Source of the DNA: Episyrphus balteatus
Taxonomy: Eukaryota; Arthropoda; Insecta; Diptera; Syrphidae
NCBI RefSeq assembly: GCF_945859705.1
Contig: NC_079136.1
Span: 49,862,094 to 49,926,093, forward strand
DNA length: 64,000 nucleotides
Reading direction: 5' to 3'
The notes under the pieces are model-generated. The model saw nothing but the letters and a program-made list of their open reading frames with translations. It had not been told where the DNA came from and did no database searches. Below, one piece after another: positions 44,886 through 58,193 of the stretch. Made by a program: the position numbers and the translations under genes. Every line of letters begins with the position of its first letter. The stretch's first letter is position 1.

Positions 44886-45368
44886 TCAAAGTCGATAGTT
44901 ATAAGAATCAGTCATGGTTTCACAGTCCAAACTGTTATTAACGATACCTGTCACAGATTTTCCACTTAGTTGATTTATTTTATATTTACAAATTATTTTT
45001 TTTTAACAATTAACGATTAAAAAAATTTTTCTCAAAATTCTTTTTACACAAAGGTCACGAAGATAGGAATAATAGTGAATAATAATTTATTTTTATACAA
45101 TTAAATAGCATTTTCAAAACTTAGTTTTATGCATTTTGACAAAATTAAAATCAAATTATGCAGGTTTTTTTCATTTTTAATAATTTTTGTTTTTTTTTAT
45201 GTGAAAAGTTTTTATATGCTAAGAAATTCTTAAAATGGCCACTCAAAGCAACTACCTGTTTTTTTTTTATTTCTAAATGCCTCAGGGACTCGAAAACCAC
45301 ATTTAAAAAGTATGGATACCTTTTCGAGATATGTTTTTTCAAAGTTTTGTTTAGCAATATATTAAATA

Positions 45369-46959
45369 GTGGAGTAACTAAAGCTCAAAAATTGGCAATA
45401 TTAGGGAACCCGGCCGAACAGCTTACATTTTGATGATCTTTTTTTCAAACGTCGGTAATTTAAAATACTTTAAAGTCTATAGATTAAAAATTGCCGGTGT
45501 TGCCGTTTTAATTTTTTAAAATTTAATTGAAGATTTTTGTGAACAAACAAATTTTTTTTTAAAAATTTTTCTTAAATTTCATAAATTAATTGATGCCAAA
45601 AGATTGTCTAGGAAATTCAAGAAAAAAAAAATATACGGGAGTGAGGGACAATTTTCCATCGTTCAAGCGATAGATGCAATTTTCTTATTAATTGACTTTA
45701 ACACACAAAAAAAAAATATTTGAACACAACGGCAACACCTACAATATTTAAATATACATTTTTAAAAAGCTAGAAGCCTAGTCATATTTGTAAAATTAAA
45801 ATGAAGTTAATTGAATGAAGGGCTTTTGAAAGAATGGTAACTGAACTCAGATTTTGAAAAAAAAAATAAAATGAAGTTAATTGAATGAAGGGCTTTTGAA
45901 AGAATGGTAACTGAACTCAGATTTTGAAAAAAAAAATTATTGAAAAAATTTTGACATGTCGTTTTTAAAACTTTTTCTTAATATAAAATGCATTTATTTT
46001 CAAATTTGTTTGGTCACATTTATTATGATTTGAAATTATAAAAGGAAATGTCAATATGTATAACGGTTAATGAAAAAAATTAAAAAGTAGGTATTTCATT
46101 TTCGAAGAACTTTTTTTAATAGAAGTTTTGAAAAAAAAAAAATTTACTTATTTTTTTTTTAAAGTTCAACATCTAAATATAAAATTATTTTTTATTCATT
46201 TAATAACCCTTACTGTTGAAAGTTAAATAGCAAAAATTTAGAGTTCTTATTTACCAAAGTCTTTGAGAAAATTAATTATTTCATTGGAAAAATTCTGTTT
46301 TTATCAAAAAACCCATTGAAATTGAAGTAAGTTTTAATTTTTTTTTTCAAAAGTGTGATATATATTACCTTTTCTGCTTCGAAATTCAACTGATAATATT
46401 TATGGCCAAAATTTTTTTTTAAATAAATTCATATTTTATAAGAAAAAGTTTGGAAAAAAGTCACTTTAAATTTTTTTCATACATTTTTTTTTTAATTCTG
46501 AGTTTGAGGACCATTTTTTCAAAAACTCTTTATTAAATTTAGTGGATTTAAATTTAAGAGATAAGAATGAGCTTCTGGCTTTTTAAAAATGTATTTTAAA
46601 ATATTGTAGGTGTTGCCGTTGTTTTCAAAATATTTTTTTTTTGTGTTTGAAGTCAGATTGTGAGAAAATTGCATTTATCGCTTAAACGATGGAAGATTGT
46701 CCCTTACTCCCTCATATTTTTTTTCCCTAAATTACCTAGAGAATCTTTGGCTATCATTTGTTTTATGAAATTTAAGCAATAAAAATGGTTTTGCTAAAAA
46801 AAATTTAATTTTAATTTAAAAGAAAACAATACGGCAACATCGGCAATTTTTATTCTATAGACTTTAAAGTATTTCTAATTACCTACGTTTGAAAAAAAAA
46901 TTCGTCAAAATCAGAGCTGTTCGGCCGGGTTCCCTAATAATTTGCTTTAGTTACTCTAC
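45369..46959. mobile_element. 1.6 kb palindromic element with TA duplication
   Basis: GTGGAGTAACTAAAGC at the left is complementary to the right end CTTTAGTTACTCTAC, with TA on both sides (45367-45368, 46960-46961). Next inward GGGAACCCGGCCGAACAGC is matched by GCTGTTCGGCCGGGTTCCC. Arms run about 780 bp with moderate divergence, and no intact frame is present. Confidence 0.68.
45798..45937. repeat. Exact 70-bp tandem duplication
   Basis: The unit starting AAAATGAAGTTAATTGAATG occurs twice in direct succession, apparently identical, in the left arm of the 45369-46959 element. No single-copy equivalent is obvious in the right arm, so the duplication postdates arm formation. Confidence 0.85.
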
Positions 46960-46961
46960 TA

Positions 46962-48669
46962 AAAAGCATATAAGATTGTTATTATTAATAATACTAAGAA
47001 AATAACTTTCCTTTTCATTTCCCATCAAACATACCTATTTTCTTAGAGAAAACAAATCAAAATTAAGAGATTTCTTAATCTTAATTAACTGTTGTTTATA
47101 TTTTACTCAATTAAGTAATTAAAATAGCTTGTATCTACATTAATTCATTTCAAATCAATTGCTTTGATTGCCCTTGAGACTATTTCAATTATTTCAATAA
47201 AAATAGCTAACTGGGATTAACAAATTAATATTTAATGATCACATCGGAAGAATATTGGCAAAACATCAAAAGGCCGTCATTTTTTTTCTAGCTTACTTTC
47301 GGATTCAGAGCACGATTTGGTGACATCTTCTTTCAATGAAGATAAATGATGTTTAGTTTTCTCTCTCACTTTTATAAAAAATTTAAATACAAGTAAAATT
47401 ATTGTGATAGTTACATTACGTATGCATCTTATAATCGTAAGAAAATTATAAATAAAAGTTCTTACAGATTTCGCAATCAGGCTAACATTTTAAATTTTTT
47501 ACCAATATTTTTTTCATTTATTGAATTCTGGGTTTGTCTGGGCAAATGATGAATCTCATAAAAATAAATGAGTAGTTGCGTTTTCCAAGAAAAAAGTTTG
47601 AATAGTCTCAGTCCAAAATATTTGATCTCATCACTGAAATTCGACAGTTTACCACTTTAGTAGTAAAAAAGTTCAAATAAGCTCCAACCTATGCAGCATT
47701 ATAGATACATTTATCTAAAAACAAAACAAAAAAACAAGACAAATGATGCGGTCAACATCAACTTCATATCCACATCCGCATAAACAAGCGCCTCTCACTC
47801 ATAAACTAATCCCGCCATAAATTAATTTGAAAAATGACAAAACAATGACGCCATACAAATCTAAAAAAAGATTTCAACTCAAATTTTGATTTAAGATAAA
47901 AGAAAAATATTTTCAGTTCAAGTTTATGATAAATTTAAAATTCATTTTAAAAAGTGCACTACGCCACTTAGGATACAACTTAGGATACAAATATGCCTTC
48001 TTATCCCACCACACTATAATAATTGTTTAAAAATAAAAATAAAAAACTTTTAACACGATCGCAAGTTCTTTTAAATGAGAAAAGGTATTAAACCTACGAA
48101 TATGTCTTATAAAATTGATCAGAAAGAAGTTGGAATAATTTTTAAATTTTAAGGAAACTACAATTTGTTTAAGTTTGTAAAACTTTTAGTTTTTTTATTA
48201 TAATAAAAATTTATTAATTTGTTCAAGATTCAAGCTACATTATGCTTTTTTAATGCTTAATTCTTTTAACAGTCAAAAGTAAAGTATTGTAAAGGACATA
48301 ACAGGGTATGAATAAAATATTAAGGTTGTATTTTCATGAATCCACTACATATCCTTAATATATTTCTTTATATTGCATTATGACAAACAAAAGTTCTTTC
48401 AATTGGCTGATAATACAAAATTTTCTGTTACTCATGGATAATTCAAAGTATGTTTAGTAAAACTGTAAACAAGGCCATATGGCGTAATAAATTATTCAGA
48501 AAAATTATGTTTTTTGGTAATGTTTTATAAATTTTCAATGAATCATAAATTTGTATGTGCCAATCAATCTAGTATTAAGATTTAATAAAAATATTAAAAA
48601 AGAAAACAGTTTCAACAACAAGAAAAGTAATACAATTTTTGATTAGTTTATTCACAAAATAAGAGTTTT
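46962..48669. other. AT-rich stretch, nothing identified
   Basis: No open frame of note, no motif and no clear inverted repeat seen. Confidence 0.5.
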
Positions 48670-48671
48670 TA

Positions 48672-49048
48672 AAGGAGATGGCACATTTTTGGGCCTAGTG
48701 CGTGCACTAACGAAATTGGTATCAAATGAAAGGTGACGATAAGCACATTACGTGGGTAAAATATTTTCAAATTCGTTAGTGGGGTTTTGGAGATATTTGA
48801 GTTTGAAGTTTCGGATTTCAAAATCAAGATTTCAGCTATTACGCATTCTACGATTAATTGTTCGAAAAAATAGCTGAATTCTTGATTTTGAAATCCGAAA
48901 CTTCAAACTCAAATATCTCCAAAGCCCCACTAACGAATTTGAAAATATTTTACCCACGTAATGTGCTTATCGTCACCTTTCATTTAATACCAATTTCATT
49001 AGTGCACACACTGGGCCCAAGCTCCATAGAAATATGTGCCATCTCCTT
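48672..49048. mobile_element. 377-bp palindromic MITE
   Basis: AAGGAGATGGCACAT and its complement ATGTGCCATCTCCTT form the ends, with TA on either side. Arms of about 165 bp continue through GACGATAAGCACATTACGTG and its complement around a short spacer near 48840-48865. The open frame reading rightward from 48858 is a by-product of the arm. Confidence 0.72.
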
Positions 49049-49493
49049 TATCGGCCATAATGTTACAAGGTTTTTTACGTACAATGCAATGGGACAAAAG
49101 GCTAGAGCAAGAAAACCATGATAGTGAAAGGAGAACCTATTTGCGATTTGGTGGGCTCTTAATCCTCAGTTTTTGTTTTGGACACTGCGCATTAAATCTT
49201 TATGCACACTTCTATATGAATTTTAGAAAATAAAGCAATCAATTCTCAGTTTAACATTAACAGTTTAAATTTTTCTACACATAAATGGTACGCATACGCC
49301 ACAGTGACCAATATATTTTCGACATCTAACTTGTACTTACATAGTTAAATTTAGTTAATAATAGCCATATACATATTATAGGCTTTAGCTTCTTTAGATC
49401 CAAATACAAATCAGGTATAATTTCCAGATAAGGCCAAATCTTAAAATGATAACTCCTAATTTTTTTTTTCTTGCGGTATAGGTAGGTATTATT

Positions 49494-49944
49494 CTTAGAG
49501 GATATAATATATGGAGTGCTTGTGCTGTTAGTTTCGTGAAGCTTTTATAGGGGGCTCTAGTTTCTTTAAGTTTTTCGATGAGTGCATGCCTCCATTTTAT
49601 TTTCATTTGATGGCTGTCATCAACAACATTGTATATATATTTCCATAGTACTATCATGAAGTGAAACGATCTTAGGAACTCTAGTGGTGACTTGAAAAAG
49701 CAGAATTTGTATGAAAAAAACACACTGAGCGCCACCTCAAAAAAGTAGCGACATGAACTAATTCTAAATTCGACTTCATGATAGTACTATAGAAATATAT
49801 ATACAATGATCAACAAGCGTGTTTATTTACACCTGTGGAACCGGACTCGCACTGAAAAACGAAGGCAGCGACCCCTATCCATGCATATGACGTTACAATG
49901 TATTAGGTATTGGAACAAGCACTCCATATATTATATCCTCTAAG
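49494..49944. mobile_element. 451-bp element with exact 8-bp duplication
   Basis: Ends CTTAGAGGATATAATATATG and its complement, followed by GAGTGCTTGT-type inner sequence. GTATTATT flanks both sides exactly (49486-49493, 49945-49952). Inner arms match over ATGATAGTACTAT and GAAATATATATACA. The duplication length fits hAT or another 8-bp superfamily. Confidence 0.75.
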
Positions 49945-51019
49945 GTATTATTGGAGAAGTTAAAGATTCGTACAAAAAATAAACAGTTTTGATTGATTTT
50001 CTAGAAGAGAAATTGAATTTTTTTAGAACCAAAACTAACGGTAAATGTCATACATACGTATAAAAAAATTTTATAAAATAAAAAAAAAAAAACATTTTTC
50101 GATTTTTCAACATTTTTTTTTTTTTTGAAAAATTAATTTTTTGAAGCGGACGAATTTTATCGAAACTTCATTTTAATGTGTCGACTAATATTTTCTTTAA
50201 ACGGCATACCAACTTTTTTTTGGAAAATGTTTGAAAATTTTCATTATTAAAAAAAATTGGAACAATTTTCAAAATTTTTTTCTAAAAATTCCTATTTATA
50301 CAAGAAATCGAAAGGCATACTTGGTTTTGTGTAAAAGATCACTAAAAACGTTGTTTTAATAATTATAAACAGATTTTATCTATTCTAAGATCCCGCTATA
50401 GGACGACCTGCCCTCATCGTTAAACCAGTTGAGAGTTATATTTTCTTAAAGGTAGCGTCTAAAAAAACAGTTTGTACATTTGTTGCTTGGCGACTTCCTG
50501 TCAAGGCATAGGGTTGCCACGATTTAAAGTTCAGTTTTTGAGTTTTTTTTCGACAACGCCACCCTACGTCAGAGAAAATTTAAGTTAAAAATTGAATATT
50601 TAGGATTTTTAGAAATTTGAAAGCTATTTCCTTCACTAAAAGTAAAAGAAAAAAGATTGGTACTGGAATCGATAGATATTGTTAATGTCTAAAAGTAACA
50701 CATACAAACAAAAAATTCATTGTGAAATTCGATGTTTGAGAAATAATTCACCAAAAATTAGCACGAAAGGTATTTGAAATAATGATTATGTTATTAGAGA
50801 GAAAAACCAAAACAGCTTCACACCACATATCTGCCGAATTTTTGATTTTACTTAGTTTTTTGGCTTCTTTGTTTTTTTTTTAGAAAAATTACTGATTATT
50901 ACATTTCAATACACTGTTTCAAACAAAAACAAAAAAAATAATATATATGAATATATTAAAACTGCATACTTTGATTTTCAAAATATCTCCAAAATCTGGA
51001 CTAAGGGACAAAAAACTTG

Positions 51020-51330
51020 TTTAGGCCTTCAAACATTGGAAACACTCTAACTTCGTCAATTTTCAATAGATTTTCATAAAATATAGGGCATTTGATTTAA
51101 AACTAAATATTGGTCTAAAAAATTATTATCAAAGTCGATATTTTTAGTTCAACAGTATGATTAATTTAATTGGAGAAAATGTCGAAAAAACACTATTTTT
51201 AAAATTCTTGAGTTTATTTTTCTATATTTTTAAAATATCTTCTTTTGAGAACAGACTTAAAAATTAAAATCGATTAAAAATTGACGAAGTTAGAGTATTT
51301 GCAGTGTTTGAAGGTGTTTGCAATGTTTTA
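51020..51330. repeat. Inverted repeat around an AT-rich core
   Basis: TCAAACATTGGAAACACTCT then AACTTCGTCAATTTTCAAT on the left face ATTAAAAATTGACGAAGTTA then GAGTATTTGCAGTGTTTGA on the right. Arms are about 50 bp; the interior is AT-rich. A probable MITE, without a visible duplication. Confidence 0.55.
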
Positions 51331-51962
51331 AGTCACTTTTCGGCTCTCTACTCTAATAGACTAACGGCTCTTCCTTCCTGATCATTTAAGGTGACCATAC
51401 TATTCACCTTTGTTAATAAAATTATCATTCAAGCCAACTTCTGCTTGGGCCATAGATTTTTAAGGCCGCATTTTGAAACTTTCACTTATGAAATCGATAT
51501 ACATACATAGGTAATGGGAATCAAGTAAAACTGTCCTTATAATTATTTTGCTGAGTGTATTTTGTCTGATCTATATATTCATTGAAATTTTTTGTCCTCT
51601 TTGTTTATTTATAGTCTATTTTTAACAAAAGTATCATCAATTTATTTACTAATCGTAATCACTAATCATGGGTAATTTTATATGTCATAGAAGAACCCAC
51701 ACTTTGTGGTTTCTTTTCCAAACTTTTGATGTTATTACTTGAATGATTCAGTGAAACGCACCTTTATAAGAAGGTGTGGAGGATATAAAAAAAAAAATCA
51801 TTATCTTATTAAACTTTTATCAGCAAACGTCTACGTCAGTTAATATTTCTGCATTATTCGAACATGTAAATCTTAATGCCACCAGCTCCCTATAATAATT
51901 ACAAATCCACAAAACCGGAATATATTTTTAGAATAATTATATAAATGTATCTTTTCTTGCAG

Positions 51963-52050
51963 CTACGATTGTAGTAGCAAACCATCATATTCCCCGCGGA
52001 AGAATACAACTTTAGAGCGTAAAATGCATCATTGTTCTTTAACTTGTTAA
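51963..52050 (+). CDS. Candidate terminal exon, plus strand
   Basis: A textbook acceptor (TATCTTTTCTTGCAG) precedes an open frame of 28 codons starting YDCSSKPSYSPRKNTTLE and ending HHCSLTC before TAA. Codons are balanced and three cysteines are present. No upstream exon is certain. It needs an incoming phase of 2, which the 38044-38105 exon would supply. It could equally be a non-coding exon of the transcript unit beginning near 52635, or chance. Confidence 0.25.
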
Positions 52051-52069
52051 CCTTCAAAATTTTGTTTGG

Positions 52070-52330
52070 CTAAAGACGCTGATGTTCAAACTGATGCTCA
52101 ATTGTTGATGATAATGATGATGATGCTTCTTCAGCTGATGTAGATGATGACCATTTTCTACCACTGCCACAACCACAAACCCCAATCCCATCAATCGATG
52201 ATATATGGCTTGGATTTGGACGATGTACGCGATCTAAAATAAATTACAAGTCAAATTGTTTTGACCACTTGCCCATTTGGTTTTACCTGTCGACTTGTTG
52301 TACAGACGATCGACTGCGCTTGCTGGTTTA
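52070..52330 (-). CDS. Candidate minus-strand 3' exons with a 53-nt intron
   Basis: Minus-strand reading: an exon ending at 52287 with PASAVDRLYNKST, donor ACAG/GTAAAA, intron 52234-52286, acceptor TTATTTTAG, then an exon 52233-52070. This reads RVHRPNPSHISSIDGIG, a CGCGSGRKW segment and a Ser-rich tail ending HQFEHQRL before TAG. The split Asp codon preserves frame. Against it, a second minus frame and one plus frame are also open across the trinucleotide-rich DNA, and no good acceptor or start lies upstream of 52330. I do not recognise the protein. Confidence 0.25.
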
Positions 52331-52606
52331 GCGATTTATTTTTGTTTGCGTTTGTAACAATTTTTTTTTTTTACTTTTTTTAGTTTTATTTTTTTTTTTT
52401 TTTTGAATTCTTGATTTCTTATTCTCTCTTCCTTTTTTTATCGCGATGACTAAGTCGCAAGCATTTAGTAGCGATCAGTCGCCGGCTGTGGGTCATTTCA
52501 ACATTTTAACACCGAATCGGGTAGCAATCTTACCGACATCGACGAATGATTATTATTATTATTTTAAAACTAACGACGACGACATCAACAACCAAGTCCA
52601 AGTGCA

Positions 52607-52638
52607 TATAAATCATTAAAAAGCTAAAACATTCACTC
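52607..52638 (+). promoter_or_regulatory. Candidate core promoter (TATA plus initiator)
   Basis: TATAAA at 52607-52612 precedes TTCACTC, an initiator-like match with the A at 52635, by 28 nt. It lies 426 nt upstream of the ATG at 53061. Another initiator match (ATCAGTC) lies at 52474-52480 in a CG-richer segment, so start-site choice is open. Confidence 0.35.
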
Positions 52639-53060
52639 ATAGGCATTCGAACCAAGACAATCGCGACGAATAAAAGCGTTTTTAATAATTTTTTTGAAAA
52701 ATTATTTTTTATTGAAAAGAAAGAAAAAAATATTTATTTATTAATAAATAAAAATACAATAAATCTTATAAAATTGTTTGATCGTTGTTAACATAATTTT
52801 TTTTTCGGTTAAGCTGGTGGAAGCAAAATTTAAAAATTAATTAACCGTGCTATTCGGTTGAGTTGTGACTTAAGTGAATTATTGTCGTATTTAAAATATC
52901 GCAAAAAAAATATTGCGAATTTATTATTTTTCGTTCGGTCGAAATAAGAAATACAATAATTTCTAGTATTTTATTTGTATCTTTTGTTTGGCACTCAAAA
53001 AGTGTTCGATTTGTTTGAACTTATTTCGAGAGAGGATTTTTATAAAAAATCGCTGGCAAA

Positions 53061-53069
53061 ATGTCGAAA
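53061..53069 (+). CDS. Candidate three-codon first coding exon (possible alternative filamin start)
   Basis: GGCAAAATGTCG is an excellent insect translation-start context and is followed after three codons (Met-Ser-Lys) by the consensus donor GTGAGT. Upstream is a promoter-like segment with TATA and initiator matches. The exon ends in phase 0. The next recognisable plus-strand exons are filamin's; the exon at 63286 also begins in phase 0, so Met-Ser-Lys joined to the filamin N-terminal region is a reasonable alternative transcript. The exon at 62315 has its own start and no usable acceptor in the right phase. A separate gene continuing outside the window is the alternative. Confidence 0.4.
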
Positions 53070-56000
53070 GTGAGTTCTTAATTGTTTTTTTTTCTGTCTG
53101 TCCGACTTTTTTTGTGTGAATGTTTTTTGTTTTGAAAAAAAAAAAAAGTTTTGAAAGAAATTTTGCAAAAAATAAAAAAAAGTGTGAATGGAAAGAATCT
53201 ATTAATTGATATTGAAATGATGATGAGTGTATTTTGTGAATTGAGGCATTATGGGGTCATTCACTTAAAAAAAAAGAATATCTTTTTAAGATGAGGTGAA
53301 GTGAAAGATTTATGTTTTTCTATACTCCTCTTGGTTAAAGTGATGCCTGTGGATATAAGGTGTGTCTGGCAAAGATGCTTATGGATTATTATTAATTAAA
53401 AAAAAAAAAACTTGAATGATGCGATGCTACTTTTGTTCGTGATGCAAAATTTATGTGTAAATTGATAAAATAAATTTATTGAGTGACTCTAAATACCAAA
53501 GTTAAGCCTTTCCATTAAAACAAAAAATAGTTTATGTTTTTATTTCTTTGTTTCGAGTCATCTTGGGAGTGGTTTGAAAAAAAATCTGTTTCAAATTTTG
53601 ACAATAATAAAAAAAAATAATAATAATCCTCGCGAATCAACTACAATAATTTGGTCACAAAAAGAAATGGATATAAAACACTTTTGATTTGAGAAATTCC
53701 TTAGGTGTATCTAACAGACTGTACCATCGCCTTCAGTGCTCTTAAAAACAAGGATTTGATGGAATATTTTTTTATTGCGATGGAATTATTGTAAAAAATT
53801 TAGTTTTATTTCTATATTTAAACAATCTATCGCTTTAGGAATTATCCAACTTTAACACTTCTTATGCTTATTGTGAATTTAGTGGTTTTGTGATTTCGTC
53901 GCGTTTTTCATGGTATTGGTCTAGTAAATTAGCCATGATTATATTGATCACCCCAAAAAACATTAAGTTAGCCTTTAAATCTTTCTACTTTAAGTACAAT
54001 TTGATATATAGATGGAAAAATAGATCGAAAAGACCAAATTTGGAGTCAGCAATACATTAATAATGATTATTAGTTTTAGACCTTTAAACAAAAGAATGTA
54101 TGTATATATTTTCATTGGAACATGTTTGCTTCAATTACTGTACACAATGGTAAGAAGGCGTAAGAGCAGCCTCTGTTATTAATTTTTTTTCTGATCTGTA
54201 CTGATCAAAAGACGACTGGTGAACGAATTTCTCGAGAAAACGTGTGATAAACGTTGTTCTCCCAGTTTTTAGAATTCAGAATAATTATCCATCGATATTT
54301 CTGCTCCGCAAGATTGGGAGAAATCTTTCGATATTCTTCATTCGGAGTTAATTGCGGAAATTCTTCTGAATGGACTTCTGGATTGGGCTGAAATTCAAAG
54401 TACAAATTTGGTTGATACGTTATATATTGTTACATTACATTGGAATTCGAAATTGATGATTTCAGATCAACCACTTTGGAATAATAATAATAAATAAATA
54501 AATTTGTGGCTCGACACCCCTTGATAGAACAAGGCGTAGTAACTAAAAACTATTCTTGTGTGCGTGTAAATAAAATTTGCAAGAATTGAAGGGACTTAGG
54601 TACAATTAACCAACGAAGCAAAGATGCACTTTTCTTATGCAAATCATACTTTTTAAGGCTTTGTCAACTGCCCCTGAAAAATGTGGAAACAACTCAAAAA
54701 AATTGTTCACAATATAACAATATAACGTATTTTCAATAAAAAAGTATAATAAATTGATCATACTGCGTTGCACCACAATACTACATGGTTGCGTTCCATA
54801 AACTGAAAATTCATAAATTGTTTTTCAAAGTATACTCCTTTTATTCCGGGGTTGACTTGTCAAATGTATTGAGTTAAACCTGAAATTAAATGAAGGAATG
54901 TATTTGGCAGATTTGTACTCACTGTCACACATTTTGAACCTGCCACTTAGTTTTTGGTAGAAAAAGGTTATATTCAATCAATATATTTTTGCACATCGAT
55001 ATGCACAGATTCTTGATTACTCGAAGATGTGCTAATCCTATACTGAAAAAATGGCCCTAAGAGTCCATTTTGCTAAAGTGAATTTGTTCGCCCAATTTTC
55101 AATATCATATCACATCATGACATCGTTTCCAAATTTATTAACTGATCCAGGATAACGGTAAAAAAATGTCATTGTTAATTGAAGCATCCTGAAGCAATAT
55201 TTCATAAACGATACTTGGTTCTATTAAACAAGAGAGAAGACTTTCACTATCGCCTCGTCAGGGATAATTTTGGTAATCTTAATGCCATACTTAATGGAAA
55301 TATACCTTTCACCGGAGACCTTAAAAGTATTTTACATTTTTTTTTAGCTCTATTGAATTGCTAAAAACAAGTCAAAAAACGTGTTTTTTAATTTTGATTG
55401 ACACAAAAAGTACGGGATTGGATAGAAAAAAAAACGATTTCTTTTCAAAAGCAGAAAGTATTAGTAAAACAAACTCACCGTTATTAATTACGCATGTGAA
55501 TGAAAAAGAGCAAAAAAAAACATGTTTTTTGATCATATTTCGAAAACACTTCTTCAGGAAAATAATTGGATGCTATTTTCTTGTTCAGAGACCTAAAATA
55601 ATTAAAATTTTTTTTCTTGTAAACTAGTGTAACGCAAATCTAACATTAGCTTATACATACATTATGTTTATGATACGTAAATGACTAATGCAAGGTTCTA
55701 AGTCAAATCTGTAAGAAAGTCGAAATTTTGTTTTTAAAACATAAAAAATTTGATTTGCGTTAAAAATTTTAAATTCAACTTTTAATTTTCAATAAATTTT
55801 TTGTTTTAATGTTTATTGGAAGATGAAAAAAATGATCTCTAACAACCCTGATCAGTAACAATATTGACCCCAACTTTTTTGTAATAACTTATAAACTTTT
55901 TGAATTTTATTAAGTGTGAATTTTATTGAAGTGAACGAATTAAAATAGTTACCAAAGTAATTTATCAAACTTAGTAAACAAATTATTCATTTGACCAAAA

Positions 56001-58193
56001 TAAAATTCTTAGTTAATTTCTTAAAATTAAAAATAATTGTTATTTTTAGACAGACAATGTGTTATTGTTTTAAAATAAAAAAAAAACATACTCATCCCAC
56101 TAAGCCCAATATGGTGCACCTTTATTTATTATTATTTTTTTTAAATTATATTAGAATGAAGGAAAAAAAACATAGCTACCTATACATACATAGTTGATAA
56201 CAAAAAAAAAATGTTGAAAATGTCAAAGATTTTTATTTATTTTTAATTTGTTTTCCTAATTTTTTTTCCTAACTCGGCATTTTGCCAAATTATTTTTTAA
56301 TTGTCTTAGACATTTATTTGACCAATTTTGTTTGTTGCATTTCAACCACATGTGAAATGTGATTACTAATTAAATCTAACTGACCTTGCAATATTAATTA
56401 AATATTAGTTTTTGGAATATTTTTATAAACAAAATAAGGTAGTGCATTGAAAATATACAAATTATTCAGGGTGTATTACGATGTAAATAAGAGACCAGGT
56501 GTGAGGAAACTTTGTAACAAAAAGGACTCGCTAAACTAAAAAAACAATACAAAAATGGTTTTTATATCAAATTTTTTAAAATAATTAAGGAATTAAATAG
56601 AAAAATTCAATTGAAAATTATGAAGAATGTTGATAAAATATCCGAAGGGTACATTAAAGTAAAAAAAAATCGAAACTGCTGGCTATTCAAGGACTTCTAT
56701 GAAAATGGGAAAGGAAGTGAACATTTCCACATTAAGTGGATCCTTGACTGGCCACCTTTAATTTTTGTTGCACGTTGTTGTCAATTTTGTCAACGATCGC
56801 GATGAGATAGATAAGAATAGTGATCGTTTATTTTACTTCTATTTTGTTTAGCTTACATTGAAATGAAATTCTGTAAGAGACAATGAATATATAAAAAACT
56901 GTGGTGGTCATCGAAGCTTGCGTAGATTTTATTAAAAATTGATTTAAAGTGAAAAACAAATCTTGTTAAAAAAAAAAAAAAACTATTTAAACGTGCAGTT
57001 GATTTATGTGCGATAAAAAAATTGCATCGCACTGCCATTCATTACAGTGCAATCCTTTTGACCTTGGTTTTACTTTTTAAGCCAAGAAGTAAATTGACTT
57101 TTTTTTTTGTTCCCTGATTGAATGTGCATAATAAACATGGTAAATGCATGCCAAACCAATGTGGCGGTGGAAATGGCGATAATTTTAATCACGCAACAAT
57201 TACGCATGCAAAAAGAGATATGCCTAAAAAAATATGCTAAACACGTCATTCATGTGGCGTGAAAACAAGTTTTGAGAGTTATGTTAATTTTAAAGACTCC
57301 ATGAATGTAAAAGATAATTTTGTTTTAAATGAAAAAAAATATTTATATACATTTTTTCATTGAAGTGTTATTCTTTAGAGTGCAGACAAAAAAATTAAAT
57401 TGATGGATTGGTTGCTAGCCAACTATGAAATTCGTGTCGTAGGCATCCTTTTTGTTTTCTTTTATATTTCAGTGTTGACGATTGGCTTAACATTGCAATA
57501 ATAAAGGCCAATTTTACATGTAATGTGGAACATCTTTGTCGGTCAACTAAAAAATTTTTGATTGGATAAATTGGAGCCGTATTCTCTTTTTCGACTCGAC
57601 TTTTCATTCCGTGGGAGAAAATTGATATCCCAATAATTCAAACTATTACAAACAGTATGTACATGAGCTCAATTATTTCGTGTTCGTTACCTTCTAAATA
57701 CAATAACGATTAAACAAAATTTTCAAATATCAAATAGAAGTAGTTGAACTGATAAGATTAAAACTTGAATGAATGAATTCATTAATAATTACATATTTTA
57801 ATATCCGTATATCCGAATAAATGACTAATGCTCTAACAACTCAAACATATACATATACTTATGTATTTCTATCTATCTAAAGTACATAAGAGTTTGAATT
57901 TATGAATTATAGGTATCAATAAAACGTACTATAAAAAATTGACTCGTACATTTTTAAGTGGGTGATAAAACATCCGCCAAAGTGTGCAGTAACATTAATT
58001 TTTGTTCTTTGCTTTAATTTTTTTTTGTTTCTGAAATCACTTTCTGACTAATTTTCTTCCGAATGTTGATGACGATTTTTCTTAGTGTTATTGAATTATC
58101 TCATTTCATTTCAAGCAGTGTGTGTTGAATTTGATTTTTTAAATGATCATTTATAAAATATATTCAATGATTAAAAGAGAACTTTTACTAATA
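53070..58193. other. Long stretch without coding exons
   Basis: Probably the first intron of the transcript starting near 52635, or intergenic DNA. It holds AAT and AAAT microsatellites near 54480-54505 and several random short frames, but no exon with matching splice sites or known motif. Confidence 0.45.

Noticed and set aside
54205..54405. 66-codon minus-strand frame with acidic, proline-containing sequence
   Set aside because: Looks less biased than its neighbours but has no motif, partner exon or splice support.
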